A stretch of DNA of 64,000 nucleotides, taken from SH-MAG3 sp036374995. Its GTDB lineage: Bacteria > Gemmatimonadota > Gemmatimonadetes > Longimicrobiales > RSA9. Positions 8,412-17,165 of the stretch are shown piece after piece; the first letter of the stretch is position 1, and each line of letters begins with the position of its first letter. The notes below the pieces were generated by a model. It had not been told where the DNA came from. It saw nothing but the letters and a program-made list of their open reading frames with translations, and made no database searches. Position numbers and translations under genes: made by a program. Where the stretch lies: NCBI GenBank assembly GCA_036374995.1, contig DASUSS010000108.1, positions 1 to 64,000 on the forward strand, written 5' to 3'.

Positions 8412-9836
8412 TCATGCTACCCCTGCCAGTGCCTGACGAGCCTGCTCGACCAGCGCGCGCGCCGCATCCGCCGAGGGCGCCTCGGCGATGATGCGCAGGA
8501 TCGGCTCCGTGCCCGATGCCCGCAGGTGCACCCAGCGGCGCTCCTCCGGCCAGTCGAGCCGCAGGCCATCCTGCCGATCTGCATGCGGCGCGCCCAGCCG
8601 CCGCTCCAGGATCGCATAGGCCGACTCCAGCGATCCGGCATCGCGCGGCAGCTTGTCCTTCACGATCGTATAGCCGACGTGACCCGCAACGATCTCGCTC
8701 AGCTTCCGCCCGTCCTCGACCAGCAGCTCCAGCACGAGTGCGGCCGCCACCGCCGCGTCCCGCGTCAGCTGCACGTCCGGCAGGATCACGCCGCCGTTGC
8801 CTTCGCCCCCGATCACCGCACCCGACCGCTCCATGCGACGCGCCACGTTGATCTCGCCGACCGGCGCCCGCTCCAGCGTCACCCCCGCCGCATCCGTCAC
8901 GTCCTGGAGCACCCGGCTCGTCGACAGATTCGTCACCACCGCGCCCTTCCGGTGCCGCAGCACCAGCGATGCCGCCAGGGCCAGCGTGAAGTCCTCGCCG
9001 ATCGCACGGCCCGCGTCGCTCACCAGCGACAGACGGTCCGCATCCGGATCCGTCGCCAGCCCCACATCCAGCCGCTCCGTCCGGACCAGCCGCTCCAGGT
9101 CACCCAGATTCTCCGCCACCGGCTCCGGCTCGCGACCGAACCGGCCCGTCGGCTCCAGGTTCAGTCCGAAAACCTCGCAGCCGAGCGCCTCCAGCAGCCG
9201 CGGCAGCAGCACCGTCCCCGCTCCGTTGATGCACTCCAGGCCGACCCGGAACCGGCGCGCCCTCAGCCGCTCGATGTCGAGGTACGGAATCCCGAGCACG
9301 GCGTCCAGATGCCGCTGCACCGCCGCCTCGTCCGCCACCACCTCCCCCAGACCGTCCCAGCCCGCACGCTCGATCGCTCGCTCGTTCACGTACGCCCGCA
9401 TCAGCGGCGCCTCCTCCGCATCCAGGAACATCCCGGCCGACGACGCCAGCTTCAGAGCGTTCCATTCGACCGGGTTGTGGCTCGCCGTCACGACGATCCC
9501 GCCGTCCAGACCCAGCGACCGGATCGTGTACAGCGCCGTCGGCGTCGGCGCCACCCCGATCTCCACCACGTCGCAACCCACCGATTGCAGCGCCCCCGCC
9601 ACGACCCGGCTGAACATCGGGCCCGACGTCCGCGTGTCCCGTCCCAGCACCACCCGTGGCCGCGCCGTGCCGCTCCGCTCCCGCACGTACGCGCCGAACG
9701 CCGACGCGAACCGCGCGACCACTTCCGGCGTCAGTCCCGCGCCCACGCGGCCGCGCACGCCGGACACGCTCACCATCAGATCGGACGGGATCTCGAATGC
9801 CACCTGCCGCTCCGTTCGCTTTCGGGCCAGACTCAT
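8412..9836 (-). CDS. glmM: Phosphoglucosamine mutase
   Basis: This alpha-D-phosphohexomutase should convert glucosamine-6-phosphate to glucosamine-1-phosphate. The catalytic phosphoserine loop TASHNPVEWN lies near residue 117, the metal loop DPDADR near 263, the sugar-binding loop GEGNGG near 340 and the phosphate-binding loop RASGTEPILRI near the end. The opening SVSGVRGRVG is the usual domain-1 start. At 474 residues it is slightly long for GlmM. The neighbouring glmS favours GlmM over phosphomannomutase, but substrate cannot be read directly from sequence. Its ATG overlaps the stop of the upstream hydrolase gene (ATGA). Confidence 0.9.
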   Translation of the reverse strand: MSLARKRTERQVAFEIPSDLMVSVSGVRGRVGAGLTPEVVARFASAFGAYVRERSGTARPRVVLGRDTRTSGPMFSRVVAGALQSVGCDVVEIGVAPTPTALYTIRSLGLDGGIVVTASHNPVEWNALKLASSAGMFLDAEEAPLMRAYVNERAIERAGWDGLGEVVADEAAVQRHLDAVLGIPYLDIERLRARRFRVGLECINGAGTVLLPRLLEALGCEVFGLNLEPTGRFGREPEPVAENLGDLERLVRTERLDVGLATDPDADRLSLVSDAGRAIGEDFTLALAASLVLRHRKGAVVTNLSTSRVLQDVTDAAGVTLERAPVGEINVARRMERSGAVIGGEGNGGVILPDVQLTRDAAVAAALVLELLVEDGRKLSEIVAGHVGYTIVKDKLPRDAGSLESAYAILERRLGAPHADRQDGLRLDWPEERRWVHLRASGTEPILRIIAEAPSADAARALVEQARQALAGVA

Positions 9837-10654
9837 TCAGAGGGCAACATCTGCACCAGAAGCGACTCGAGCGCCGCCGGGTTGTCCGCGTTCACCCAGT
9901 GGCCGCCCGCGATCCGATGGAGGAATGTGCGCACGCCGGCTTCGGCGGCGCGCTCTGCGCGCGCGAGCGCCTCGCCGCCGAGGATCGGCGACTCCTCTGC
10001 CTTGACGAGGTGGACCTCGGTGCCGGTGGGCGGGGACTCGACGACGTCCCAGGCGTCGGTGTCGTAGAAGCTGACGAGCAGTTCGCGGATGGAGTCGAAG
10101 TCGAAGCGCCAGCGGTAGGCGCCGTCGTCGGGGACGAGGTTGGTGGCCATCCACTGGGCGACGGGCTCCGACTGTCCGCGGGCGCGGAGCTGCTCGACGA
10201 GCTCGCCGCGGTTCTGGAAGCGCTGCGGCATGGCCTCGATCAGCTGGAGCATGTCCCAGGCGCTGCCGTCGGGCTCGCGCGGCTGGGGCGTGGAGTCGAT
10301 GACCCAGACCTGTCGCAGCGGCGTCGGCGTGGAGCGGGCGAAGACGAGCGCGACCTTTCCGCCGAAGGAGTGGCCGAGCACGGCGGCCGGCTCGAGGCCG
10401 GTGTGCTGGGCGAGGCGGTCGAGGTCGGCGGCGGCGCTCCGGATCGTGTGGGGCGGCGGGAAGTCCTGCGAATCACCGTGCTGCCGCAGGTCGATGAGCA
10501 GCGCGCCCCAGTCGGTCCTCTGCCGGACGACGCGGCGCATGACGGAGGCCCAGTTCCGTCCCGCGCCGTAGATGCCGTGGAGTGCGTAGAGCCATGCGCG
10601 GGGCTCGGCACCCTCGGCCGTCACTCGGTCGTAAGCCAGGATCGGTTCGCTCAC
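9833..10654 (-). CDS. Alpha/beta-hydrolase (esterase-like)
   Basis: A 273-residue cytoplasmic alpha/beta-hydrolase of the YbfF/abhydrolase type. The nucleophile elbow GHSFGG (Ser near 96) follows an oxyanion segment ALHGIYGAGRNW, and the C-terminal histidine is in GGHWVNADNP. The strand-3 motif DLRQHGDS is also characteristic. Substrate is unknown. The start is the GTG at 10654, preceded by GGAG at good spacing; longer frames upstream add unrelated residues. It heads the minus-strand glm run and diverges from the PLP enzyme at 10797. Confidence 0.88.
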   Translation of the reverse strand: MSEPILAYDRVTAEGAEPRAWLYALHGIYGAGRNWASVMRRVVRQRTDWGALLIDLRQHGDSQDFPPPHTIRSAAADLDRLAQHTGLEPAAVLGHSFGGKVALVFARSTPTPLRQVWVIDSTPQPREPDGSAWDMLQLIEAMPQRFQNRGELVEQLRARGQSEPVAQWMATNLVPDDGAYRWRFDFDSIRELLVSFYDTDAWDVVESPPTGTEVHLVKAEESPILGGEALARAERAAEAGVRTFLHRIAGGHWVNADNPAALESLLVQMLPSE

Positions 10655-10796
10655 TCGTGCTCCGTGTCGATGCTGCGCGCGGAGTGTATGTCGGCGCGGC
10701 GGCTCGCGCCAGCGCCGCGGCGTGAGGCTCGCGCCGGTCGCGGGGCGGGAATATGTTCGCAGGCGCAGTCGGCCTTCACGCACAACGGAACGGTAC

Positions 10797-11948
10797 ATGG
10801 GGACGTCACAGCGGTTCGGCACACTCGCGATCCACGCGGGCCAGCATCCCGAAGAGACGACCGGCGCGATCATGCCGCCGATCTTCCAGACATCGACATA
10901 CGTGCAACCGAAGCTCGGCGAGCCGAAGGGCGGCTACGAGTATGCGCGCGTCCAGAACCCGACGCGCGAGGCGATGGAGCGCAACATCGCGGCGCTCGAG
11001 GGCGGCACGCACGGGATGGCGTTCGCGAGTGGCATGGCGGCGATCGGCGCGATCGCGCAGCGCCTGTCCGCGGGCGATCACGTGATCTACGAGGAGAACG
11101 TGTACGGCGGCACGCACCGCTTCTTCGACAAGGTGCTGCGGCGTTTCGGCGTCGATTTCACGGCGGTCGACTCGAGCGATCCGCAGCGGGTCGAGGATGC
11201 GATCAAGGTCAATACGAAGCTGATCCACCTCGAGACGCCGACGAATCCGATGATGAAGGTGGCGGACCTGGCGGCCATCGTCGAGATCGCCGGCCGCCAC
11301 GATATCCAGGTGGCCGTCGACAACACGTTCGCCTCGCCGTACAACCAGCGGCCGCTCGAGCTCGGTGCGCACATGGTCGTGCACTCGAGCACGAAGTACC
11401 TGAACGGTCACTCCGATGTCGTCGGCGGCATCGTCCTGACGCGCGATGACGCGATCGCGGAGGAGCTCCGCTTCCTCCAGAAGGCGGCCGGCGCGGTGCC
11501 GGGACCGTGGGACGCCTGGCTCGTGCTGCGCGGCACGAAGACGCTGCACGTGCGGATGGAGACGCACAACCGCAACGGCCAGCGGGTCGCGGAGTTCCTG
11601 GCGGAGCGGCTCGGTCCGGAGCGCGTGTTCTATCCCGGACTGCCGTCGCACCCGCAGCACGCGCTCGCCGGGCGCCAGATGCGCGGCTTCACGGGGATGG
11701 TGAGCATGGAGCTGGGCTCGTTGAAGCGCGCGCGCCAGGTCGTCGAGCGGACGCACCTGTTCTCGCTCGCCGAGTCGCTGGGTGGTGTCGAGTCGCTGAT
11801 CGGGCATCCCGCGATCATGACGCACGCGTCCGTGCCGAAGGAGATGCGCGACCGGATGGGCGTGACCGAGGGCCTGGTCCGGCTGTCCGTCGGCATCGAG
11901 GATGTCGACGATCTGCTCGAGGACCTCGACAGCGCGCTGCGCGACTGA
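10797..11948 (+). CDS. Cystathionine gamma-synthase / beta- or gamma-lyase family PLP enzyme
   Basis: This member of the Cys/Met metabolism PLP family has 383 residues. The PLP lysine is in SSTKYLNGHSD near residue 200. Other family motifs are IHAGQ, PIFQTSTY, YARVQNPTR, and the C-terminal ESLGGVESLIGHPAIMTHAS. The family includes cystathionine gamma-synthase, beta-lyase, gamma-lyase and O-acetylhomoserine sulfhydrylase, which motifs do not separate. A second family member is at 52624-53841. The amidohydrolase gene starts 2 nt after the stop, so they probably share a transcript. Confidence 0.9.
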   Translation: MGTSQRFGTLAIHAGQHPEETTGAIMPPIFQTSTYVQPKLGEPKGGYEYARVQNPTREAMERNIAALEGGTHGMAFASGMAAIGAIAQRLSAGDHVIYEENVYGGTHRFFDKVLRRFGVDFTAVDSSDPQRVEDAIKVNTKLIHLETPTNPMMKVADLAAIVEIAGRHDIQVAVDNTFASPYNQRPLELGAHMVVHSSTKYLNGHSDVVGGIVLTRDDAIAEELRFLQKAAGAVPGPWDAWLVLRGTKTLHVRMETHNRNGQRVAEFLAERLGPERVFYPGLPSHPQHALAGRQMRGFTGMVSMELGSLKRARQVVERTHLFSLAESLGGVESLIGHPAIMTHASVPKEMRDRMGVTEGLVRLSVGIEDVDDLLEDLDSALRD

Positions 11949-11950
11949 TC

Positions 11951-13528
11951 ATGCGACGACTCGCCGCACTCGGATTCGGTGCGCTCGCGGCGTGCGCATC
12001 CGCGCCCGCGGCGCCGCCCGCGGATCTGCTGATCGCCGGCGGCACCGTGTACGACGGGACCGGCGCGGCCGGCTTCACGGCCGATGTCGTGATCCGCGAC
12101 GGCCTGATCGTACGGGTGTCGCGCACACCGCTGCCGCGCGACGCGGCGGCGCGTGTCATCGCTGCGCACGGCCTGGTCGTCGCACCCGGGTTCATCGATC
12201 TGCACGCGCACCTGGAGCCGCTCGCCGACATGCCGGACGCCGAGAGCCACGTCCGCCAGGGCGTCACGACCGCGCTCGGCAACCCGGACGGCGGCGGACC
12301 GCTCCCGCTCGGTCCATACCTCGACTCCCTCGAGTCGCTGGGACTGGGCATGAACGTCGGCTTCCTCGCGGGCCACAACACGATCCGGCGGCAGGTCCTG
12401 GGCATGGCCGATCGCGCGCCGGCGGCCGGGGAGCTGGACCGGATGCGTGCGCTGGTGGAGCAGGCGATGGCCGACGGCGCGTTCGGACTCTCGACCGGAC
12501 TGCGCTACACGCCCGGATTCTACGCCACCACCGATGAAGTCGTGGCGCTCGCGGACGTGGCCGCGCGGCGCGGCGGCATCTACACGTCGCACCTGCGCGA
12601 TGAGGGACTCGACCTGTTCTCCGGCGTCACCGAAGCGATCGAGATCGGCCGGCGCGCACGAATTCCGGTCGTGCTCACGCATCACAAGGTCGTCGGCGCG
12701 GACATGTGGGGCCGGAGCGAACGGACGCTCGCGATGATCGACTCGGCCCGCGCCATCGGCATCGATGTCATGGCCGACCAGTACCCGTATACCGCCACCC
12801 ACACCGGGATCAGCATCCTGGTCCCGCCGTGGGCGCTCGCGGGCGGCGCCGCCGCTTTCGCGGAGCGGCTCGAGGATGCGGTCCTGCGCGACAGCATCAC
12901 GGCCGGCATCGTCTGGAACCTCGTGAACGACCGCGGCGGCCGCGATCTGCGACGCGTCCAGTTCTCGCGCGTGCAGTGGGACGAGTCGCTCGAGGGTCGC
13001 ACCCTGTACGACTGGGCCGCGCGCGAGGGCAGGCCGCCCACGATGGAGACGGGCGCCGAGCTCGTGCTCGAGGCGATGCGGCGCGGCGGCGCGAACGCGA
13101 TCTATCACGTGCTCGACGAGGCGGATGTCGAGCGCATCATGCGCCACCCGATGACCGCGATCGCATCCGATGGACGGCTCTCGCGCCCGGGGGAGGGACA
13201 CCCGCACCCGCGCGCGTACGGCACGTTCCCGCGGGTCCTCTCGGAATACGTCCGCGAGCGCGGCGTGCTGCCGCTCGCCGAGGCGATCCGCAAGATGACG
13301 TCGCTGCCCGCAGCGCGGCTCGGGCTCGCCGACCGCGGCCGCATCGCGGAAGGCATGCGCGCGGACATCGTCGTCTTCGATGCCGCGACCGTGCGCGATC
13401 GCGCGACGTTTGCGGACCCGCACCAGTACCCGGACGGCATCGGATTCGTCATCGTGAACGGCGTCGTGACGGTCGCCGACGGCCGGCTCACGGACGAGCG
13501 CGCCGGCAGCGTGCTGCGGCACCGCTGA
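11951..13528 (+). CDS. D-aminoacylase-like amidohydrolase lipoprotein
   Basis: An exported metal-dependent hydrolase of the N-acyl-D-amino-acid deacylase group. The N-terminus is a lipoprotein signal with lipobox LAAC around residue 14. The beta-sandwich start LLIAGGTVYDGTG and the metal motif FIDLHAHLE open the TIM barrel. SHLRDEG, VVLTHHKVVG, ADQYPYTA and AIASDGR follow, then the C-terminal GRIAEGMRADIVVFD. Oddly, the position where characterised D-aminoacylases carry a metal-binding Cys (GNCG) here reads GNPDGG, so metal content or substrate may differ. The last codons and stop are duplicated downstream (13511-13597). Confidence 0.87.
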   Translation: MRRLAALGFGALAACASAPAAPPADLLIAGGTVYDGTGAAGFTADVVIRDGLIVRVSRTPLPRDAAARVIAAHGLVVAPGFIDLHAHLEPLADMPDAESHVRQGVTTALGNPDGGGPLPLGPYLDSLESLGLGMNVGFLAGHNTIRRQVLGMADRAPAAGELDRMRALVEQAMADGAFGLSTGLRYTPGFYATTDEVVALADVAARRGGIYTSHLRDEGLDLFSGVTEAIEIGRRARIPVVLTHHKVVGADMWGRSERTLAMIDSARAIGIDVMADQYPYTATHTGISILVPPWALAGGAAAFAERLEDAVLRDSITAGIVWNLVNDRGGRDLRRVQFSRVQWDESLEGRTLYDWAAREGRPPTMETGAELVLEAMRRGGANAIYHVLDEADVERIMRHPMTAIASDGRLSRPGEGHPHPRAYGTFPRVLSEYVRERGVLPLAEAIRKMTSLPAARLGLADRGRIAEGMRADIVVFDAATVRDRATFADPHQYPDGIGFVIVNGVVTVADGRLTDERAGSVLRHR

Positions 13529-13597
13529 CCGTGCGCCGGACCGCCCGGCCAAACGTGCTCCGGCACCGCTGACCGTCCGCGCACTGCCCGGCGAAAC
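13511..13597. repeat. 44-bp tandem duplication of the amidohydrolase gene end
   Basis: 13511-13554 and 13555-13597 are a direct tandem repeat with a few differences. Each copy starts GTGCT(G/C)CGGCACCGCTGACCG, so the final codons (VLRHR) and the TGA stop occur twice. The second copy is not translated in the gene because the first stop ends the frame. It resembles the tandem tail at ubiE (42202-42354) in kind, not in sequence. Confidence 0.85.
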
Positions 13598-13650
13598 CGC
13601 GGCGCGGACGGCCGCGTAGGTCGAGCTGAACCTTCGAGGAGAAGCATCCC

Positions 13651-14640
13651 ATGTCCGAACCCATCGAGGCCCGCTCCCGCCGGATCCTGCGCGACATCGA
13701 TCCGAGCGCATGGGAGCACCCCGCCGACCGGGCCGCACTCATGGCCGCGCGCCGGATCCCCGTGTTCGACAAGGTGCTGCGCGCCGTGTTCGGCCTGTTC
13801 GGCGAGAAGCCGATCCGGCTCGCGTTCCAGGCGAATGCCGTACGCGTCGGACCCCGCCAGTTCCCGGACATCTGGACGCACTACCTCGAGGTGTGCGAGA
13901 CGCTCGACGTCGCGGAGCCGCCCGAGCTGTTCATCTCCCAGACACCGCTCGTCAACGCCGGCGCATACGGGATGAACAAGCCGTTCATCGTGATGAACTC
14001 CGGCACGATCCGGCTGCTCAACCGCGACGAGATGACGTACATCCTCGGCCACGAGCTCGGTCACGTGATGAGCGGCCACGTGCTCTATCGCACGATGATC
14101 GTGCTGCTGATGCAGCTCGCGCAGATGGGGTTCCCCGTCGTCGGCATTGCCGCGCGCGTCGTGCTGGTCGCGCTGCTCGAGTGGCAGCGCAAGAGCGAGC
14201 TGTCCGCCGACCGTGCCGGCCTGCTCGCGCTCCAGCAGCCGGAGACCACGCTGCACACGTTCATGCGCCTCGCGGGCGGCGGCTTCGACAGCGAGACGGA
14301 CCTGAACGAGTTCCTGATCCAGGCCGACCAGTATCGCGACGGCGGAGATGCCGCCGACATGGTGTTCAAGGTCCTGAATCTGCTCGGCGCGACGCACCCG
14401 TTCCACGTCCTGCGTGCGGCCGAGCTGCGCGACTGGATCGAGGCGGGCGAGTACGACCGCGTGCTGCGCGGCGAGTACCGCCACCGCACCGACGGCGCCG
14501 CCCCCTACAAGGAGGACCTCGCCGCCGCCGCCCAGGCCTACCGCGAGGACGCCCAGACGTTCGCGAGGCAGTTCAGCGATGCGATCCGCCAGACCCGGGA
14601 TCGCTTTGCCGAGGGGTTCCGGCGGTCTCCGGAGGCGTGA
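13651..14640 (+). CDS. M48 family zinc metalloprotease
   Basis: A 329-residue membrane-linked peptidase. The zinc motif HELGH is near residues 135-139 in YILGHELGHVMSGH, and the third ligand is the Glu of KSELSADRAG near 185, the pattern of family M48. Hydrophobic stretches between these motifs (MIVLLMQLAQMG and GIAARVVLVALLE) suggest one or two membrane helices, unlike the multi-helix HtpX. There is no signal peptide. The C-terminal part is soluble and acidic or Arg-rich. A clear GAGGAG site precedes the ATG. Substrate is unknown. Confidence 0.9.
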   Translation: MSEPIEARSRRILRDIDPSAWEHPADRAALMAARRIPVFDKVLRAVFGLFGEKPIRLAFQANAVRVGPRQFPDIWTHYLEVCETLDVAEPPELFISQTPLVNAGAYGMNKPFIVMNSGTIRLLNRDEMTYILGHELGHVMSGHVLYRTMIVLLMQLAQMGFPVVGIAARVVLVALLEWQRKSELSADRAGLLALQQPETTLHTFMRLAGGGFDSETDLNEFLIQADQYRDGGDAADMVFKVLNLLGATHPFHVLRAAELRDWIEAGEYDRVLRGEYRHRTDGAAPYKEDLAAAAQAYREDAQTFARQFSDAIRQTRDRFAEGFRRSPEA

Positions 14641-15048
14641 TCGGCGCAGGCTGGCAGTTGTCCAGGCAGGGCAGACTGCATTTCTCGCGGAGAACGGCTG
14701 GAGTGACTTCGAGTTGGGGAGCGTGTGCGGCGTGCCGCGTGGTCGTCGCGTTATCGTGCTCTTGATTTGATTGGAACGGATTTCAGCATCGGCTTCGCGG
14801 CTCGCGCGGTGATCGGCCCGTTCGGCCAGTATCCACCATTCGAAACAGAACATCCGTGCGCACTCCGCATGGAGTCGGCACCGCGTGGACCGGGAATCGA
14901 CGCCACCAGTGCTCCCGAACCTCGAAGTCCCTGCAGCCGTTCTCCGCGAGAAATGAAGCGTTCCCCTGCCTCCCCCTGCCTGCCTGCCTCTTTCCTCGAC
15001 TGCCGGCGCAATCCTACCTTACCACCTCCACGAACCTGAAGCCGAAGC
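14641..15048. repeat. Intergenic region with a 44-nt inverted repeat and long loop
   Basis: This 408-nt space between two plus-strand genes has no credible gene. Arms at 14679-14722 (starting CATTTCTCGCGGAGAACGGC) and 14911-14955 (ending GCCGTTCTCCGCGAGAAATG) pair over their first 22 nt without mismatch and then imperfectly. The loop is about 188 nt and includes a less GC-rich stretch near 14757-14790 that could hold the purD promoter. No T-tract terminator is seen. The word CGGAGAACGG also occurs beside the repeat at 1702-1711. Confidence 0.8.
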
Positions 15049-16341
15049 ATGAAGATCCTGATCGTCGGCAACGGCGGGCGCGAGCATGCGCTGCTGCGGA
15101 AGCTCCGGACGGACGCGCCATCGGCGGAGCTCTACATCACGCGCGGCAACGGCGGCACGCAGCCGGATGCGAAGTCGCTGCCGCTCGACCCGCTGGACGT
15201 GCCGGCTCTCGCGGTATGGGCGGAGCAGAACGGCGTAACGCTCGCGGTATGCGGCCCGGAGTCGCCGCTCGCGGCCGGCATCGCCGATCAGTTCATGCTG
15301 CACGGCGTGCCGCTGTTCGGCCCCACGCTCGCAGCCGCGGGCATCGAGGCATCGAAGGCGTACGCGAAATCGCTGATGCGGCGCGCCGCCGTGCCCACGG
15401 CTGCATTCGGCACGTTCTCCGATTTCGAGAGTGCGGCCGCGTTCATCCGTGAGCGCGGCGCACCGATCGTCGTCAAGGCGTCGGGGCTGGCCGCCGGCAA
15501 GGGCGCGATCGTGTGCGACACCGTCGACGAGGCACTCGATCACGCGCGTGCGATGCTGGCCGGCGAGGCGTTCGGCGCCGCGGGCAGCGAGGTCGTGATC
15601 GAGGAGTTCCTCGAGGGCGAGGAGCTGTCCGTGTTCGCGCTGTGCGATGGCAGCGAGGCGATCCCCATGCTGCCGGCGCAGGACCACAAGCGGATCGGCG
15701 AGGCGGATACGGGACCGAACACGGGCGGCATGGGGGCGTACGCGCCCGTGGCCATCGCGACGCCCGCCCTCCTCGAGCGGGTACGCACCGAGATCCTGCT
15801 GCCGACGCTCGCGGCGCTGCGCGAGGAGGGCCGCGAGTTCCGCGGACTTCTCTACGCCGGCCTGATGCTGACGGCGGACGGCCCGAAGGTCATCGAGTTC
15901 AATGCGCGGTTCGGCGATCCGGAGACGCAGGTCGTCGTGCCGCTGCTGCGGTCCTCGCTGCTCGAGCCGATGCTCGCGATCGCGCGCGGCGGCTCGATCC
16001 GCGGGCTCCGGCTCGACTGGCACGGCGGTGCCGCGCTCACGACCGTGCTTGCCGCGCAGGGCTATCCCGGCACGTACAGGAAGGGCGCGACGATCACGAT
16101 CCCGCCCGAGGTCCACGAGGCGCGCGACATCTTCATCTATCACGCCGGCACGGCGCTCCAGGACGGGCGCCTCGTGACGGCCGGCGGCCGCGTCCTCGCC
16201 GTAACGGCGCTCGCCGCCGACATGGAGCACGCCGCGGAGCGCAGCCGCTGGGCAGCGGAAGCGATCCACTTCGACGGCAAGTACTACCGCCGCGACATCG
16301 GCTGGCGCGAGCTCGCGCGGGACATGACGCTGAGCGGCTGA
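15049..16341 (+). CDS. purD: Phosphoribosylamine-glycine ligase
   Basis: PurD (GAR synthetase) joins glycine to phosphoribosylamine in purine synthesis. It is an ATP-grasp enzyme: MKILIVGNGGREHAL opens the N-domain, then IVVKASGLAAGKGAIV, the VVIEEFLEGEELSV strand, QDHKRIGEADTGPNTGGMGAYAP, and EFNARFGDPETQV at the metal site. At 430 residues it is standard length. The stop overlaps the mutM start by 1 nt, so purD, mutM and the uvrC-like gene form one coupled operon. Confidence 0.97.
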   Translation: MKILIVGNGGREHALLRKLRTDAPSAELYITRGNGGTQPDAKSLPLDPLDVPALAVWAEQNGVTLAVCGPESPLAAGIADQFMLHGVPLFGPTLAAAGIEASKAYAKSLMRRAAVPTAAFGTFSDFESAAAFIRERGAPIVVKASGLAAGKGAIVCDTVDEALDHARAMLAGEAFGAAGSEVVIEEFLEGEELSVFALCDGSEAIPMLPAQDHKRIGEADTGPNTGGMGAYAPVAIATPALLERVRTEILLPTLAALREEGREFRGLLYAGLMLTADGPKVIEFNARFGDPETQVVVPLLRSSLLEPMLAIARGGSIRGLRLDWHGGAALTTVLAAQGYPGTYRKGATITIPPEVHEARDIFIYHAGTALQDGRLVTAGGRVLAVTALAADMEHAAERSRWAAEAIHFDGKYYRRDIGWRELARDMTLSG

Positions 16342-17165
16342 TGCCGGAGCTGCCCGAGGCGGAGACGATCGTCCGCGACCTGCGCGCGCGCATTCCGGGG
16401 GCGACGGTGACGCGCGTGGTCGTCACGCGTCCGGACATCCTGCACCAGGGCCTCACACCCACCGTGCTCGGGCGCCGGCTCCACGGTCGCACGATCACGG
16501 GCGTGTCACGCCGCGGGAAGAACGTAGTGATCGAGTTCGATGCCGGCCTCCGGCTCATCATCAACCTGGGGATGACCGGGCGCGTGGTGACGAGCGACGC
16601 GCAGCGAGCCGGCGAGCTGCGCCACGTCGCGGCACGGCTGCACCTGCGCGATGGGCGTGCGATCCTCTACGACGACGCGCGGCGCTTCGGCGATCTCGAC
16701 CTGCGCGACGAGCACGGCTGGGCGGTGCGCGATGCCGAGCTCGGTGTCGAGCCGCTGTCCGATGACTTCACTCCCGAGATGCTGCACGCGCTCACCCGCA
16801 CCTCGATCTCGCCGATCCGCAACTGGCTGCTCGACCAGCGCCGGGTCGCCGGCGTCGGCAACATTTACGCGATCGAGGCACTCTTCCGTGCCGGGATCCG
16901 GCCGACCCGGCGCGCCCGCACGCTGCGTCGCCGGGAATCCGCTGCGCTGCGCGACACGCTGCGCGCCGTGCTCCAGGAGTCGATCGACGCGCGTGGCACC
17001 ACGATCAGCGACTATCGCGATGCGAACGGCGAGCGCGGCGCGTTCGATCAGCGGCTGCGGGTCTATGACCGGGAGGGCCTGCCGTGCATCAGCTGCGGCG
17101 CGCCGATCAAGCGGGTCGTGCTGTCGAACCGCTCCGCGTTCTACTGCCCGGCGTGCCAGCGATGA
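16341..17165 (+). CDS. mutM: Formamidopyrimidine-DNA glycosylase
   Basis: This Fpg glycosylase/AP lyase removes 8-oxoguanine and formamidopyrimidines. The catalytic N-terminal Pro-Glu is present (PELPEAETIVRDL), as is the essential Lys in RRGKNVVIEF near residue 58, the H2TH segment (RVAGVGNIYAIEALFRAGI), and the C-terminal zinc finger with two CxxC pairs (CISCG, CPACQR). At 274 residues it is full length. The start codon overlaps the purD stop and its own stop overlaps the next start. Confidence 0.97.
   Translation: MPELPEAETIVRDLRARIPGATVTRVVVTRPDILHQGLTPTVLGRRLHGRTITGVSRRGKNVVIEFDAGLRLIINLGMTGRVVTSDAQRAGELRHVAARLHLRDGRAILYDDARRFGDLDLRDEHGWAVRDAELGVEPLSDDFTPEMLHALTRTSISPIRNWLLDQRRVAGVGNIYAIEALFRAGIRPTRRARTLRRRESAALRDTLRAVLQESIDARGTTISDYRDANGERGAFDQRLRVYDREGLPCISCGAPIKRVVLSNRSAFYCPACQR

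Noticed and set aside
10655..10796. Riboswitch (SAM or cobalamin) before the Cys/Met PLP gene
   Set aside because: The 142-nt divergent gap shows no recognisable conserved core, and part of it must hold two promoters.
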